60,513 bases of DNA from Janthinobacterium sp. SUN073 (lineage in GTDB: Bacteria > Pseudomonadota > Gammaproteobacteria > Burkholderiales > Burkholderiaceae_D), in the NCBI RefSeq assembly GCF_030397665.1, contig NZ_JAPUBT010000017.1:1-60513 (forward strand), written 5' to 3'. A program made the position numbers and the translations under genes. Position 1 is the stretch's first letter, and every line of letters starts with the position of its first letter. Below the pieces are notes generated by a model, which did not search any database, had not been told where the DNA came from, and worked only from the letters and a program-made list of their open reading frames with translations. This document shows, piece after piece, positions 1 to 7,582 of this stretch.

Positions 1-120
1 GAATTTCTTCGACAGAACCGTTGCGATTGCAGCGGTCAGCGTGGTTTTACCGTGGTCGACGTGGCCGATGGTGCCGACGTTGACGTGCGGCTTGGTCCGT
101 TCGAATTTACCTTTTGCCAT
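1..120 (-). CDS. tuf: Elongation factor Tu, 5' end (partial, runs off the window)
   Basis: Only the first 40 codons are present. They read MAKGKFERTKPHVNVGT and continue into the G1 GTP-binding loop GHVDHGKT, which is diagnostic of EF-Tu, the GTPase that delivers aminoacyl-tRNA to the ribosome. The ATG at 118-120 is preceded by a strong AAGGAAG ribosome binding site. It lies 72 bases downstream of the fusA stop on the same strand, the usual fusA-tuf end of the str operon. A second tuf copy is cut by the right edge of the window. Confidence 0.97.
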   Translation of the reverse strand, partial: MAKGKFERTKPHVNVGTIGHVDHGKTTLTAAIATVLSKKF

Positions 121-192
121 TTTATTCTTCCTTAGAACAATGATTTAAATGTAGGGACCGGCATTCTCGTGAAAGCCGGCCCGGAACTTCTA

Positions 193-2298
193 TTACTTAG
201 CTTTCGAGCTTACGATCGCTTCAGTCACATGCTTAGGTGCTTCAGCATAGTGCTTGAATTCCATCGTGTAAGTCGCACGACCTTGGGTCGACGAACGCAA
301 CGATGTGGCGTAACCGAACATTTCCGACAGAGGCACTTCGGCCTTGATGATCTTGCCGCCACCACCAGCAATTTCATCCATGCCTTGCACCATACCGCGA
401 CGCGACGACAGATCGCCCATCACGGTACCGGCGTAGTCTTCCGGCGTTTCCACTTCCACGGCCATCATCGGCTCCAGGATGACTGGCGATGCTTTGCGGC
501 AGCCATCTTTGAATGCCATCGAAGCGGCCATGCGGAATGCATTTTCGTTCGAGTCAACATCATGGTACGAACCGAAGAACAGCGTGACTTTAACGTCAAC
601 AACTGGATAACCAGCCATCACGCCCGAAGTCAGCGTGTCGCGCACACCTTTTTCAACTGCAGGGATGTATTCGCGAGGAACGGTACCGCCCTTGATCGCG
701 TCAACAAATTCGAAGCCCTTGCCCGGTTCTTGCGGTTCGATCTTCAGAACCACGTGACCGTATTGACCACGACCACCCGATTGCTTGACGAATTTGCCTT
801 CCGACTCTTCGCACACTTTACGGATCGTTTCGCGGTAAGCCACTTGTGGCTTGCCGACGGTCGCTTCAACGTTGAATTCGCGCTTCATGCGGTCAACGAT
901 GATGTCCAGATGCAACTCGCCCATACCGGCGATGATGGTCTGGCCCGATTCTTCATCGGTACGCACGCGGAACGATGGATCTTCTGCTGCCAGGCGGTTC
1001 AGCGCCAGGCCCATTTTTTCCTGGTCGGCCTTGGTTTTTGGCTCGACTGCCTGCGAAATCACCGGCTCGGGGAAGACCATGCGCTCCAGAACGACGCTTG
1101 CCTTTTCGTCGCAAAGCGTATCGCCAGTGGTGGTATCTTTCAGACCCACGACGGCAGCGATGTCGCCAGCGCGCATTTCCTTGATTTCTTCGCGCTCATT
1201 GGCTTGCATCTGCACGATACGACCAATACGCTCACGCTTCTGCTTCACGGAGTTCAGGACCGAATCGCCCGAATTCAACGTGCCCGAATAGCAGCGGATG
1301 AAGCACAACTGACCGACGAACGGATCGGTTGCGATCTTGAACGCCAATGCCGAGAATTTCTCATTGTCGTCAGCTGCGCGCTCAACTGGCTGCTCGTCCT
1401 CGTCCAGACCTGGGACAGGTGGAATGTCGATTGGCGATGGCAGATACTCGATGACCGCATCCAACATGGCTTGTACGCCCTTGTTTTTAAAGGCGGTACC
1501 GCACAGCATTGGAACGATTTCGCTGGCGATGGTACGCTGACGCAGGGCAGCCTTGATCTCGTCTTCCGACAGGTCGCCTTCTTCCAGGTACTTGTTCATC
1601 AGTTCTTCGGACGCTTCAGCAGCGGCCTCAACCATGTTTTCGCGCCACTTGGCAGCTTCAGCAGCCAGGTTGGCAGGAATTTCGCCGTATTCAAACTTCA
1701 TGCCTTGCGAAGCGTCATCCCAGATGACCGCTTTCATCTTGACCAGATCGATAACACCGGTAAAGAGGTCTTCAGCGCCGATAGGCATCTGAATAGGCAC
1801 TGGGTTGGCCTTCAGGCGCGAACGCATCTGATCGTAGACCTTGAAGAAGTTGGCGCCGGTACGGTCCATCTTGTTCACGAAGGCCAGACGTGGCACTTTG
1901 TACTTGTTAGCCTGGCGCCAAACCGTTTCCGATTGTGGCTGCACGCCGCCGACTGCACAGTAAACCATGCAGGCGCCATCCAACACGCGCATCGAACGTT
2001 CTACTTCAATGGTGAAGTCAACGTGACCTGGGGTGTCGATGATGTTGATGTGATGCGGAGGGAAATTGTTTGCCATGCCCTTCCAGAAGCACGTAACAGC
2101 AGCCGAGGTAATCGTGATGCCGCGCTCTTGCTCTTGCGCCATCCAGTCGGTGGTGGCAGCGCCATCATGGACTTCGCCCAGCTTGTGGTTCACGCCCGTG
2201 TAGAACAGAACGCGCTCGGTGGTGGTCGTCTTACCTGCATCGATGTGAGCGGAGATACCGATATTGCGGTAGCGCTCAATGGGGGTCTTGCGGGCCAT
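193..2298 (-). CDS. fusA: Elongation factor G
   Basis: This is translocase GTPase EF-G, 701 residues, a normal length. The N-terminus MARKTPIERYRNIGI leads into the P-loop AHIDAGKTT; the switch motif DTPGHVDF and the NKMDR specificity motif follow, and domains II-V are intact to the C-terminus. The open frame extends 23 codons further upstream, but the start at 2298 is chosen because it gives the conserved EF-G N-terminus and has AGGA just upstream; the extension (residues such as FAKKCC) is not conserved. It is the third gene of the str operon, after rpsL and rpsG and before tuf. Confidence 0.98.
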   Translation of the reverse strand: MARKTPIERYRNIGISAHIDAGKTTTTERVLFYTGVNHKLGEVHDGAATTDWMAQEQERGITITSAAVTCFWKGMANNFPPHHINIIDTPGHVDFTIEVERSMRVLDGACMVYCAVGGVQPQSETVWRQANKYKVPRLAFVNKMDRTGANFFKVYDQMRSRLKANPVPIQMPIGAEDLFTGVIDLVKMKAVIWDDASQGMKFEYGEIPANLAAEAAKWRENMVEAAAEASEELMNKYLEEGDLSEDEIKAALRQRTIASEIVPMLCGTAFKNKGVQAMLDAVIEYLPSPIDIPPVPGLDEDEQPVERAADDNEKFSALAFKIATDPFVGQLCFIRCYSGTLNSGDSVLNSVKQKRERIGRIVQMQANEREEIKEMRAGDIAAVVGLKDTTTGDTLCDEKASVVLERMVFPEPVISQAVEPKTKADQEKMGLALNRLAAEDPSFRVRTDEESGQTIIAGMGELHLDIIVDRMKREFNVEATVGKPQVAYRETIRKVCEESEGKFVKQSGGRGQYGHVVLKIEPQEPGKGFEFVDAIKGGTVPREYIPAVEKGVRDTLTSGVMAGYPVVDVKVTLFFGSYHDVDSNENAFRMAASMAFKDGCRKASPVILEPMMAVEVETPEDYAGTVMGDLSSRRGMVQGMDEIAGGGGKIIKAEVPLSEMFGYATSLRSSTQGRATYTMEFKHYAEAPKHVTEAIVSSKAK

Positions 2299-2406
2299 AA
2301 TTAATCCTAAATGAATGGACAAAACCGAGCAGCATTTTTTTGCAAAAATGAGCCCGGCCTCGAACAACAGATGCTTGACAGCCGCCTTGCGGTAGCTGGC
2401 TTTATA

Positions 2407-2877
2407 TTAGAAGCGGAAATGCGAGAACGCTTTGTTCGCTTCAGCCATACGATGGACTTCGTCGCGTTTTTTCATCGCGCCGCCGCGGCTTTCAGCCGCT
2501 TCCATCAGCTCACCGCCGAGGCGTTGTGGCATCGATTTTTCGCTGCGCTTGTTAGCAGCTTCACGCAACCAACGCATGGACAGAGCCATACGACGGACTG
2601 GGCGAACTTCGACCGGCACCTGGTAGTTTGCACCACCGACGCGACGGGATTTCACCTCAACCAGCGGCTTGGCGTTGTTGATTGCGGTAGCAAAAACTTC
2701 GAGCGGATCTTTGCCCGATTTTGCTGCGATGTGCTCGAAAGCACCGTAGATGATGTTTTCTGCAACCGATTTCTTACCGGACAGCATCAGCACGTTTACA
2801 AATTTAGCGACATCAGTGTTGCCGAATTTTGGATCTGGCAAAATTTCGCGCTTGGGTACTTCACGACGACGTGGCAT
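2407..2877 (-). CDS. rpsG: 30S ribosomal protein S7
   Basis: 156 residues, the standard S7 length, starting MPRRREVPKREILPDPKF and containing the 16S rRNA-binding core (VNVLMLSGKKSVAE, RRVGGANYQVPVEV). S7 nucleates assembly of the 30S head and in many bacteria represses its own operon. The open frame allows a five-codon extension (MKGID), but 2877 is the conserved start. It lies between rpsL (136-base gap) and fusA. Confidence 0.98.
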   Translation of the reverse strand: MPRRREVPKREILPDPKFGNTDVAKFVNVLMLSGKKSVAENIIYGAFEHIAAKSGKDPLEVFATAINNAKPLVEVKSRRVGGANYQVPVEVRPVRRMALSMRWLREAANKRSEKSMPQRLGGELMEAAESRGGAMKKRDEVHRMAEANKAFSHFRF

Positions 2878-3029
2878 ATCAATTCCTTTCAATCTTCAGT
2901 TGAGCGCGCGTTCTTCGCACACTCGCGGACGACCATCATAGTCTTCCACTTACTCGACCAGATGCGGTCGACTACATTCACTTAGCTAGTTGCCACTGAG
3001 CGAAACTTGGGTTTGCTGCGTACAACTTA

Positions 3030-3413
3030 TTACTTCTTGCCTGCTTTAGCGCGCTTGGTACCGTACTTCGAACGCGATTGCTTACGGTCTTTAACGCCTT
3101 GGGTATCCAGAGCACCGCGAACCATGTGGTAACGCACACCCGGCAAATCCTTGACGCGACCGCCGCGCAACAGCACAACACTATGCTCTTGCAGGTTATG
3201 GCCTTCACCGCCAATGTACGAAATGACTTCGAAACCATTGGTCAGGCGAACTTTAGCGACTTTACGCAGAGCCGAGTTAGGCTTCTTTGGAGTCGTGGTG
3301 TAAACACGTGTGCAAACGCCACGTTTTTGCGGGCTGTTTTCCAGCGCCGGCGATTTGCTCTTCACGGTCAAAGCGACGCGTGGATTGCGAATCAATTGAT
3401 TGATGGTTGGCAT
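3030..3413 (-). CDS. rpsL: 30S ribosomal protein S12
   Basis: 127 residues; decoding-centre protein S12. The conserved core is intact: RGVCTRVYTTTPKKPNSALRK and GGRVKDLPGVRYH. Lysines 43 and 88 (counting Met as 1), the main streptomycin-resistance positions, are both wild-type Lys, so no ribosomal streptomycin resistance is predicted from this gene. The C-terminus carries a few more basic residues than the E. coli protein (ends RAKAGKK). It is the first gene of the str operon, behind the promoter at 3592-3620. Confidence 0.98.
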   Translation of the reverse strand: MPTINQLIRNPRVALTVKSKSPALENSPQKRGVCTRVYTTTPKKPNSALRKVAKVRLTNGFEVISYIGGEGHNLQEHSVVLLRGGRVKDLPGVRYHMVRGALDTQGVKDRKQSRSKYGTKRAKAGKK

Positions 3414-3448
3414 CGTTATAAATCCAACAAAAAACTACGATTAATAAC

Positions 3449-3465
3449 CCGGGCAAGATGCCCGG
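3449..3465 (-). promoter_or_regulatory. Hairpin in the rpsL leader
   Basis: A perfect 7-bp stem (CCGGGCA / TGCCCGG) with a three-base loop lies about 35 bases upstream of the rpsL start, inside the predicted ~170-nt str leader. On the mRNA strand a T-rich stretch follows only after about 13 bases, so it is not a clear terminator. It may be an attenuator, an mRNA stabiliser or an autoregulatory structure; its function is unknown. Confidence 0.45.
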
Positions 3466-3591
3466 CGACTAAAACCTCGTCCCGCTTCCATCTACTGCGC
3501 ACCGGAGGCGCCCGCAGCCACTCGATAAGGAGCGGCCAAGAAATGCCAAGCAATACGTAAACGATGAGCAGAATAAAATCGAGAACTCGCT

Positions 3592-3620
3592 AGTTTAGAC
3601 CTTGTGTTACAGGGGGTCAA
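3592..3620 (-). promoter_or_regulatory. Sigma-70 promoter of the str operon
   Basis: On the minus strand, -35 TTGACC (3615-3620) and -10 TAAACT (3592-3597) are separated by exactly 17 bases. Transcription would start near 3585, leaving a leader of about 170 nt before rpsL. It is the best sigma-70 match in the 425-base gap between rpsL and the divergent gene at 3839. Confidence 0.75.
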
Positions 3621-3628
3621 TCAGTTTA

Positions 3629-3662
3629 CCGCTTTTTGCTATAAAAAAAGGCAAAAAAGCGG
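3629..3662. repeat. Inverted repeat between divergent genes
   Basis: CCGCTTTTTGC (3629-3639) and GCAAAAAAGCGG (3651-3662) form an 11-bp stem with one extra A, around an A-rich loop. It sits immediately upstream of the str operon -35 box and about 180 bases before the divergent gene at 3839. It could be a protein site or a terminator-like element; no neighbouring transcript obviously ends here. Confidence 0.4.
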
Positions 3663-3838
3663 CACTTTTGTGGCATTTTGACTAATCTTTGGCTGCGGCG
3701 CGCAGACGCCGGCACCTCGCGGCGCTTGATGATTTGGCATTCTTTCTCTGCAACCAAGCATCGGACGCGCGCATTCTTGTACGACCACAAGACAACAAAA
3801 GGATTGATAATAGCGGACATTTTTCGCTGCCCTCCTTT

Positions 3839-5764
3839 ATGCGCTCCTTGCTTCGCCCCGCCACTCTGTTCCTGCTCCTGACGTATGCCTTGCTGACGGC
3901 CGTGCCCTTCGTCCCCGCGCTGCTGGGGCGTGCGCTCGAGCATCCCTGGCAGATGCTCACCTTCGAGCTGCTGGCCTGGCTGGCCGTCTGGAGCGTTTTC
4001 AAGCGCCCAGCGTACTTCCACTGGCTGCTGGTGCCCGCCTTCCTGGCCCTGCCGACGGAAATCTACCTGTTCATTTTCTATGGCCAGGGTATTTCCACGC
4101 ACCACCTGGGCATCATCTTCGAAACCAGCCCCAAGGAAGCGATGGAATTCCTCGGGCAAAAAGTGTGGCTGATGGGCGCCGTCATGCTGGGCGTGATCGC
4201 CTGGTGCGCACTCGGCTGGTTTGCCGCCACGCGCACGCGCGACCTGGACTGGCGCGGCAAGACGCGCCCCGCCGCCTTCGTGCTGCTGATCCTGCTGGGC
4301 GGCTTCTGGTGGTATGGCTACGAATTCGGTTTCGAGGCCAAGGTTCTGCATAGCGCGCCCGCGTCCGCCAAAGCCGGCGGGCCGGCGGCCAGCGGCAAGG
4401 CGGGCGCCTCCGGCTTCGGCGACGCCAGCTCGGCCGAAGACGAAACGGCCGAAGAAGACGAGGAAAGCAGCAAGCCGGAGAACGCCAGCATCGCCGGCGC
4501 CGACGAAACGGGCCTGGGCTGGCCCAGCCTGCCCCACTGGGCGCGCCTGCCCTACGCCTTCGACACCGTCAGCAATTCCTGGCCATTCGGCCTGGCCGCG
4601 CGCGGCTTCGATTTCTACAAGGAACGCAAGTACCTGGCCGAGCTCGGACAGAAAAGCAGCAGCTTCCGTTTCGGCGCGCACCAGCAACAGCCCGATCCCC
4701 ATCCGGAAGTGGTGGTCATGGTGATCGGCGAATCGTCGCGCTACGACCGCTGGAGCCTGAACGGCTACGAACGCGACACCAATCCCCTGCTGAAACAGGA
4801 AAGCAACCTGGTGCCGCTGGCCGATGTCATCACGGCCGTTTCCGCCACGCGCCTGTCCGTGCCCGTCATCATCTCGCGCAAGCCGGCCACGCAAAGCCTC
4901 AAGGATGGCTTCTCGGAAAAATCCTTCCTCACCGCCTACAAGGAAGCGGGCTTCAAGACTTACTGGCTGTCGAACCAGATTTCCTTCGGCCAGTTCGACA
5001 CGCCCGTGTCCGTGTTTGCCAAGGAAGCGGACGTGGTGCAATTTTTGAACCTGGGCGGCTTTACCAACAATTCGAACTTCGACCAGATCCTGTTCGACCC
5101 GTTCAAGAATGCGCTGGCCGACCCGGCGCCGAAAAAACTCATCGTGCTGCACACCCTGGGCAGCCACTGGAACTACAGCCAGCGCTACCCCAAGCAATTC
5201 GACAAGTGGCAGCCGTCGCTGTTTGGCGTCGACAAGCCCGTCTACACGGACACGGCCATCAAGCCACAGCTCAACAACAGCTACGACAGTTCCATCCTGT
5301 ACACGGACTGGTTCCTGTCGAACGTGATCGGCATGCTGAAGGACGATGGCCAGCGCACCGCCCTGCGCAGCTCGCTCGTCTACGTGGCCGATCATGGCCA
5401 GACCCTGTACGACGGCACCTGCCGCCTGGCCTTCCATGGCCACAACACGCAGTTCGAATTCCACGTGCCCGCCTTCGTCTGGTATTCGCCGCAATTCCAG
5501 CAGCACTATCCGGACAAGGTGACGCAGCTGCGGCGCCATCAGAAGGCGCGCCTGTCGACCGAAAACATGTTCCACACGCTGCTCGACCTGGGCGACATCC
5601 GCTTTGCCGGCGAACAGCCCGAATGGAGCATCGCCAGTCCCCGCTTCAAGCAGCACAAGCGCTACGTCGACAGCTACGGCTGGACCAACTACGACAACGC
5701 CATCATCCGTGGCGATTGCCGCGAAGTGATCGACAAGAGCACGCCGGAAAAGCAGGACAAGTAA
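3839..5764 (+). CDS. Phosphoethanolamine-transferase-family inner-membrane enzyme (sulfatase fold)
   Basis: 641 residues. Five hydrophobic segments fill roughly residues 8-160, followed by a periplasmic alkaline-phosphatase/sulfatase domain. The family pattern GES-x-R...SLNGYERDTNP is present. Glu298 and Thr337 are 39 residues apart, the spacing of the metal ligand and nucleophile Thr in MCR/EptA enzymes, and the downstream metal motif is ADHG (Asp518-His519). Such enzymes add phosphoethanolamine to lipid A, core sugars or periplasmic glucans; the acceptor cannot be told from sequence. A low-complexity Ala/Gly then Glu/Asp-rich linker (about residues 170-222) separates membrane and catalytic parts and is unusual. 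The upstream frame is open for 50 codons, but 3839 gives a proper membrane N-terminus after a CCTCC/TTT leader; the true start is fairly secure. Confidence 0.85.
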   Translation: MRSLLRPATLFLLLTYALLTAVPFVPALLGRALEHPWQMLTFELLAWLAVWSVFKRPAYFHWLLVPAFLALPTEIYLFIFYGQGISTHHLGIIFETSPKEAMEFLGQKVWLMGAVMLGVIAWCALGWFAATRTRDLDWRGKTRPAAFVLLILLGGFWWYGYEFGFEAKVLHSAPASAKAGGPAASGKAGASGFGDASSAEDETAEEDEESSKPENASIAGADETGLGWPSLPHWARLPYAFDTVSNSWPFGLAARGFDFYKERKYLAELGQKSSSFRFGAHQQQPDPHPEVVVMVIGESSRYDRWSLNGYERDTNPLLKQESNLVPLADVITAVSATRLSVPVIISRKPATQSLKDGFSEKSFLTAYKEAGFKTYWLSNQISFGQFDTPVSVFAKEADVVQFLNLGGFTNNSNFDQILFDPFKNALADPAPKKLIVLHTLGSHWNYSQRYPKQFDKWQPSLFGVDKPVYTDTAIKPQLNNSYDSSILYTDWFLSNVIGMLKDDGQRTALRSSLVYVADHGQTLYDGTCRLAFHGHNTQFEFHVPAFVWYSPQFQQHYPDKVTQLRRHQKARLSTENMFHTLLDLGDIRFAGEQPEWSIASPRFKQHKRYVDSYGWTNYDNAIIRGDCREVIDKSTPEKQDK

Positions 5765-5773
5765 GGGCGGCCA

Positions 5774-7357
5774 TCAGGCCCGTTCGAGGACGCCGCCGCA
5801 ATCGGCCGGTTGCGCCATGTGCGTGCTGAGCCAGTCAAAGACGCGCCCCGCCTTGTCCGCGATACCGGCGTCAAAACCGCGCTGCGCCAGCAGGGCGATG
5901 CCGTTGGTGGCCTGCAGCACGCCGGGCGCCAGCAGCAGTGCGCCCCCGTCATCGCGACGCACGCACCACGGCGCCAGGCAGTCTTCCAGCAGCGGCCCCA
6001 GCACCAGGTTGTGCGACGAGACGATCACCAGGTGGCGCGCGGCCAGGGAATGCAGCACGGCGGCCGCGGCCGCCACCGATTCGAGGTGGTTCGTGCCGCG
6101 AAAAATCTCGTCGATCAGGAACAGCGCCGGCGCCCCCGCTTCTGCCAGCGCCAGCAATTCGCGCGCGCGCCGCAATTCGGCGATATAGAGACTTTCGCCG
6201 CCATCGAGCGAGTCCTCGTTCTGCATGCTCGAATACAGGGGCAGCATGGGCACCTGGGCCGCCTGCGCATAGCAAAAGCCGAAGGCGCGCGCACTGATCA
6301 GGTTCAACCCCACGCCGCGCAACAGGGTACTCTTGCCGATGGCATTCTGGCCCGAGATGAAGGCACCGCGGCCATCGAGCTGCAGCGACAGCGGCACGGC
6401 GCCGTCCAGCAGCGGATGCACCATGGCATCGAGCGACAACTGCCGCGCATCGGCTTCCTGCGCCCAGCAAAACTGTGCGCGACCGCGCAGGTGGCGCGCC
6501 AGAGCCAGGTCCGCCTCCAGGTCGGCCAGCAGCAGGAAACTCTGGCGCAAGAAGGCGCGTTCGCGCCGCACCACGCGCAGGCTGTGGAAGTAGCGCCGGA
6601 TATTGCCCAGCATGAGCCAGTCATCATATTCGCTCAGCAGGGGAATCATCTTGATCCAGCGTACTGGCGTGATCTGGCGGTTGATCACGCCGGCAGCCCG
6701 CCCACCTTCTCGCAGATCTGCCGTGAACGCCGTATCGAGCGCGCCCAGGCGACCATGCACCAGCAGTATCTGCTGCAAGGTAAAGACGCTGCGCTCCCAC
6801 GGTTTGCAACGCTCGTAAAAACGCATCTGCAACGCCATCAGCAGGAGCCAGACGGGCACCGCGACGGCCCATGCCAGCGGCGCAAACAGCCACGCGGCCA
6901 GCAGCGACACCAACAACGCCAGTGTCGGCAGCAGCAGCCAGCGGCTCCACCACGGTGGTGCTGGCGGCGCTGCACCGCACAGCAGCGCCGCCACTTCCAT
7001 GTCTGCCGTGCGCAGCGGCCGCATGGCTTGCTCGATCACCGCCTGCTGTGCCGGCGCGCCCAGCAAGGCCGCGATACGCGCCCGCGAGGCGGCGTCCGCC
7101 GTGCCGCCGGCCAGGCGCTGATGCAATCGCTGCTGGCCAAGAATGCTGGTCTGATCGGCGAGCTGCATATGGTAGTCATCGACCAGCATTTCGTCCCAGG
7201 TCTGTTCATCGAGCTGGACCGGGCCAGCTTCGACCTGCTGCAACATGGCAATGTCGCTGCGGGCAAAGGGGTAATCGAATTCCGCCGGCTCGGGCAGGCT
7301 GGCAAACTGGCGCAGCCAGGGGCCCAGGCGGGCAAAAAGGGAGGGCGAAGGCGACAT
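5774..7357 (-). CDS. MutS-like ATPase with membrane segments (orphan MutS paralogue)
   Basis: About 527 residues. The C-terminal half is a MutS domain V ATPase: Walker A GQNAIGKST near residue 340, a signature-like SLDGGESLY stretch, Walker B LFLIDEIFRGTN and an SSHN switch. It lacks the N-terminal mismatch-recognition and connector domains of true MutS (about 850 residues). Instead residues ~140-190 hold two strongly hydrophobic segments, so it is probably membrane-anchored. Such short MutS-related proteins are widespread but of unknown role; mismatch repair is not implied. Two adjacent ATGs (7360 and 7357) compete; the second is better spaced from GGAG. It is convergent with the preceding transferase gene (9-base gap) and divergent from the efflux operon. 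Confidence 0.75.
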   Translation of the reverse strand: MSPSPSLFARLGPWLRQFASLPEPAEFDYPFARSDIAMLQQVEAGPVQLDEQTWDEMLVDDYHMQLADQTSILGQQRLHQRLAGGTADAASRARIAALLGAPAQQAVIEQAMRPLRTADMEVAALLCGAAPPAPPWWSRWLLLPTLALLVSLLAAWLFAPLAWAVAVPVWLLLMALQMRFYERCKPWERSVFTLQQILLVHGRLGALDTAFTADLREGGRAAGVINRQITPVRWIKMIPLLSEYDDWLMLGNIRRYFHSLRVVRRERAFLRQSFLLLADLEADLALARHLRGRAQFCWAQEADARQLSLDAMVHPLLDGAVPLSLQLDGRGAFISGQNAIGKSTLLRGVGLNLISARAFGFCYAQAAQVPMLPLYSSMQNEDSLDGGESLYIAELRRARELLALAEAGAPALFLIDEIFRGTNHLESVAAAAAVLHSLAARHLVIVSSHNLVLGPLLEDCLAPWCVRRDDGGALLLAPGVLQATNGIALLAQRGFDAGIADKAGRVFDWLSTHMAQPADCGGVLERA

Positions 7358-7455
7358 CATGCTCCAAAGAAGGGGACCAGCATGGCGCCGCGCGCCATCA
7401 CTGCATGGGCCGCAGATCAGGTCGATTGCCAGAATATCAAGATCCATGCGCACGC

Positions 7456-7497
7456 GGACACCGCCTGGACAGCACGGACACGGCGGACAGCCGGACG
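7456..7497 (+). repeat. Iterated GGACA direct repeats upstream of the efflux operon
   Basis: Four copies of GGACA (starting 7456, 7467, 7476, 7485) and one GGACG (7493) occur in 42 bases, 40-80 bases upstream of the sigma-54-type promoter. The spacing is 11, 9, 9 and 8 bases, roughly one helical turn. This position suits binding sites for the operon's own NtrC-type activator. The segment overlaps the 5' flank of the divergent MutS-like gene, so it could also be chance in GC-rich DNA. Confidence 0.35.
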
Positions 7498-7534
7498 GTC
7501 AAAATAATTCCCATTCAAATCAACGACTTGATAA

Positions 7535-7551
7535 CTGGCATGGATCGTGCA
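7535..7551 (+). promoter_or_regulatory. Sigma-54 (-24/-12) promoter of the efflux/two-component operon
   Basis: CTGGCATGGATCGTGCA matches the RpoN consensus (YTGGCACGrNNNTTGCW) with GG at 7537-7538 and GC at 7549-7550, exactly ten bases between the invariant pairs. The mismatches are T for C in the -24 block and G for T in the -12 block. Transcription would begin near 7562, 20 bases before the chosen ATG at 7583. The operon encodes a sigma-54 activator, so autoregulation is likely. Confidence 0.65.
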
Positions 7552-7582
7552 TTGGAAAAGGCATTCTCCACGAGACCTGACC

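Noticed and set aside
5774..7357. DNA mismatch repair MutS
   Set aside because: Only the ATPase domain is shared; the mismatch-binding and connector domains are missing and membrane helices are present.
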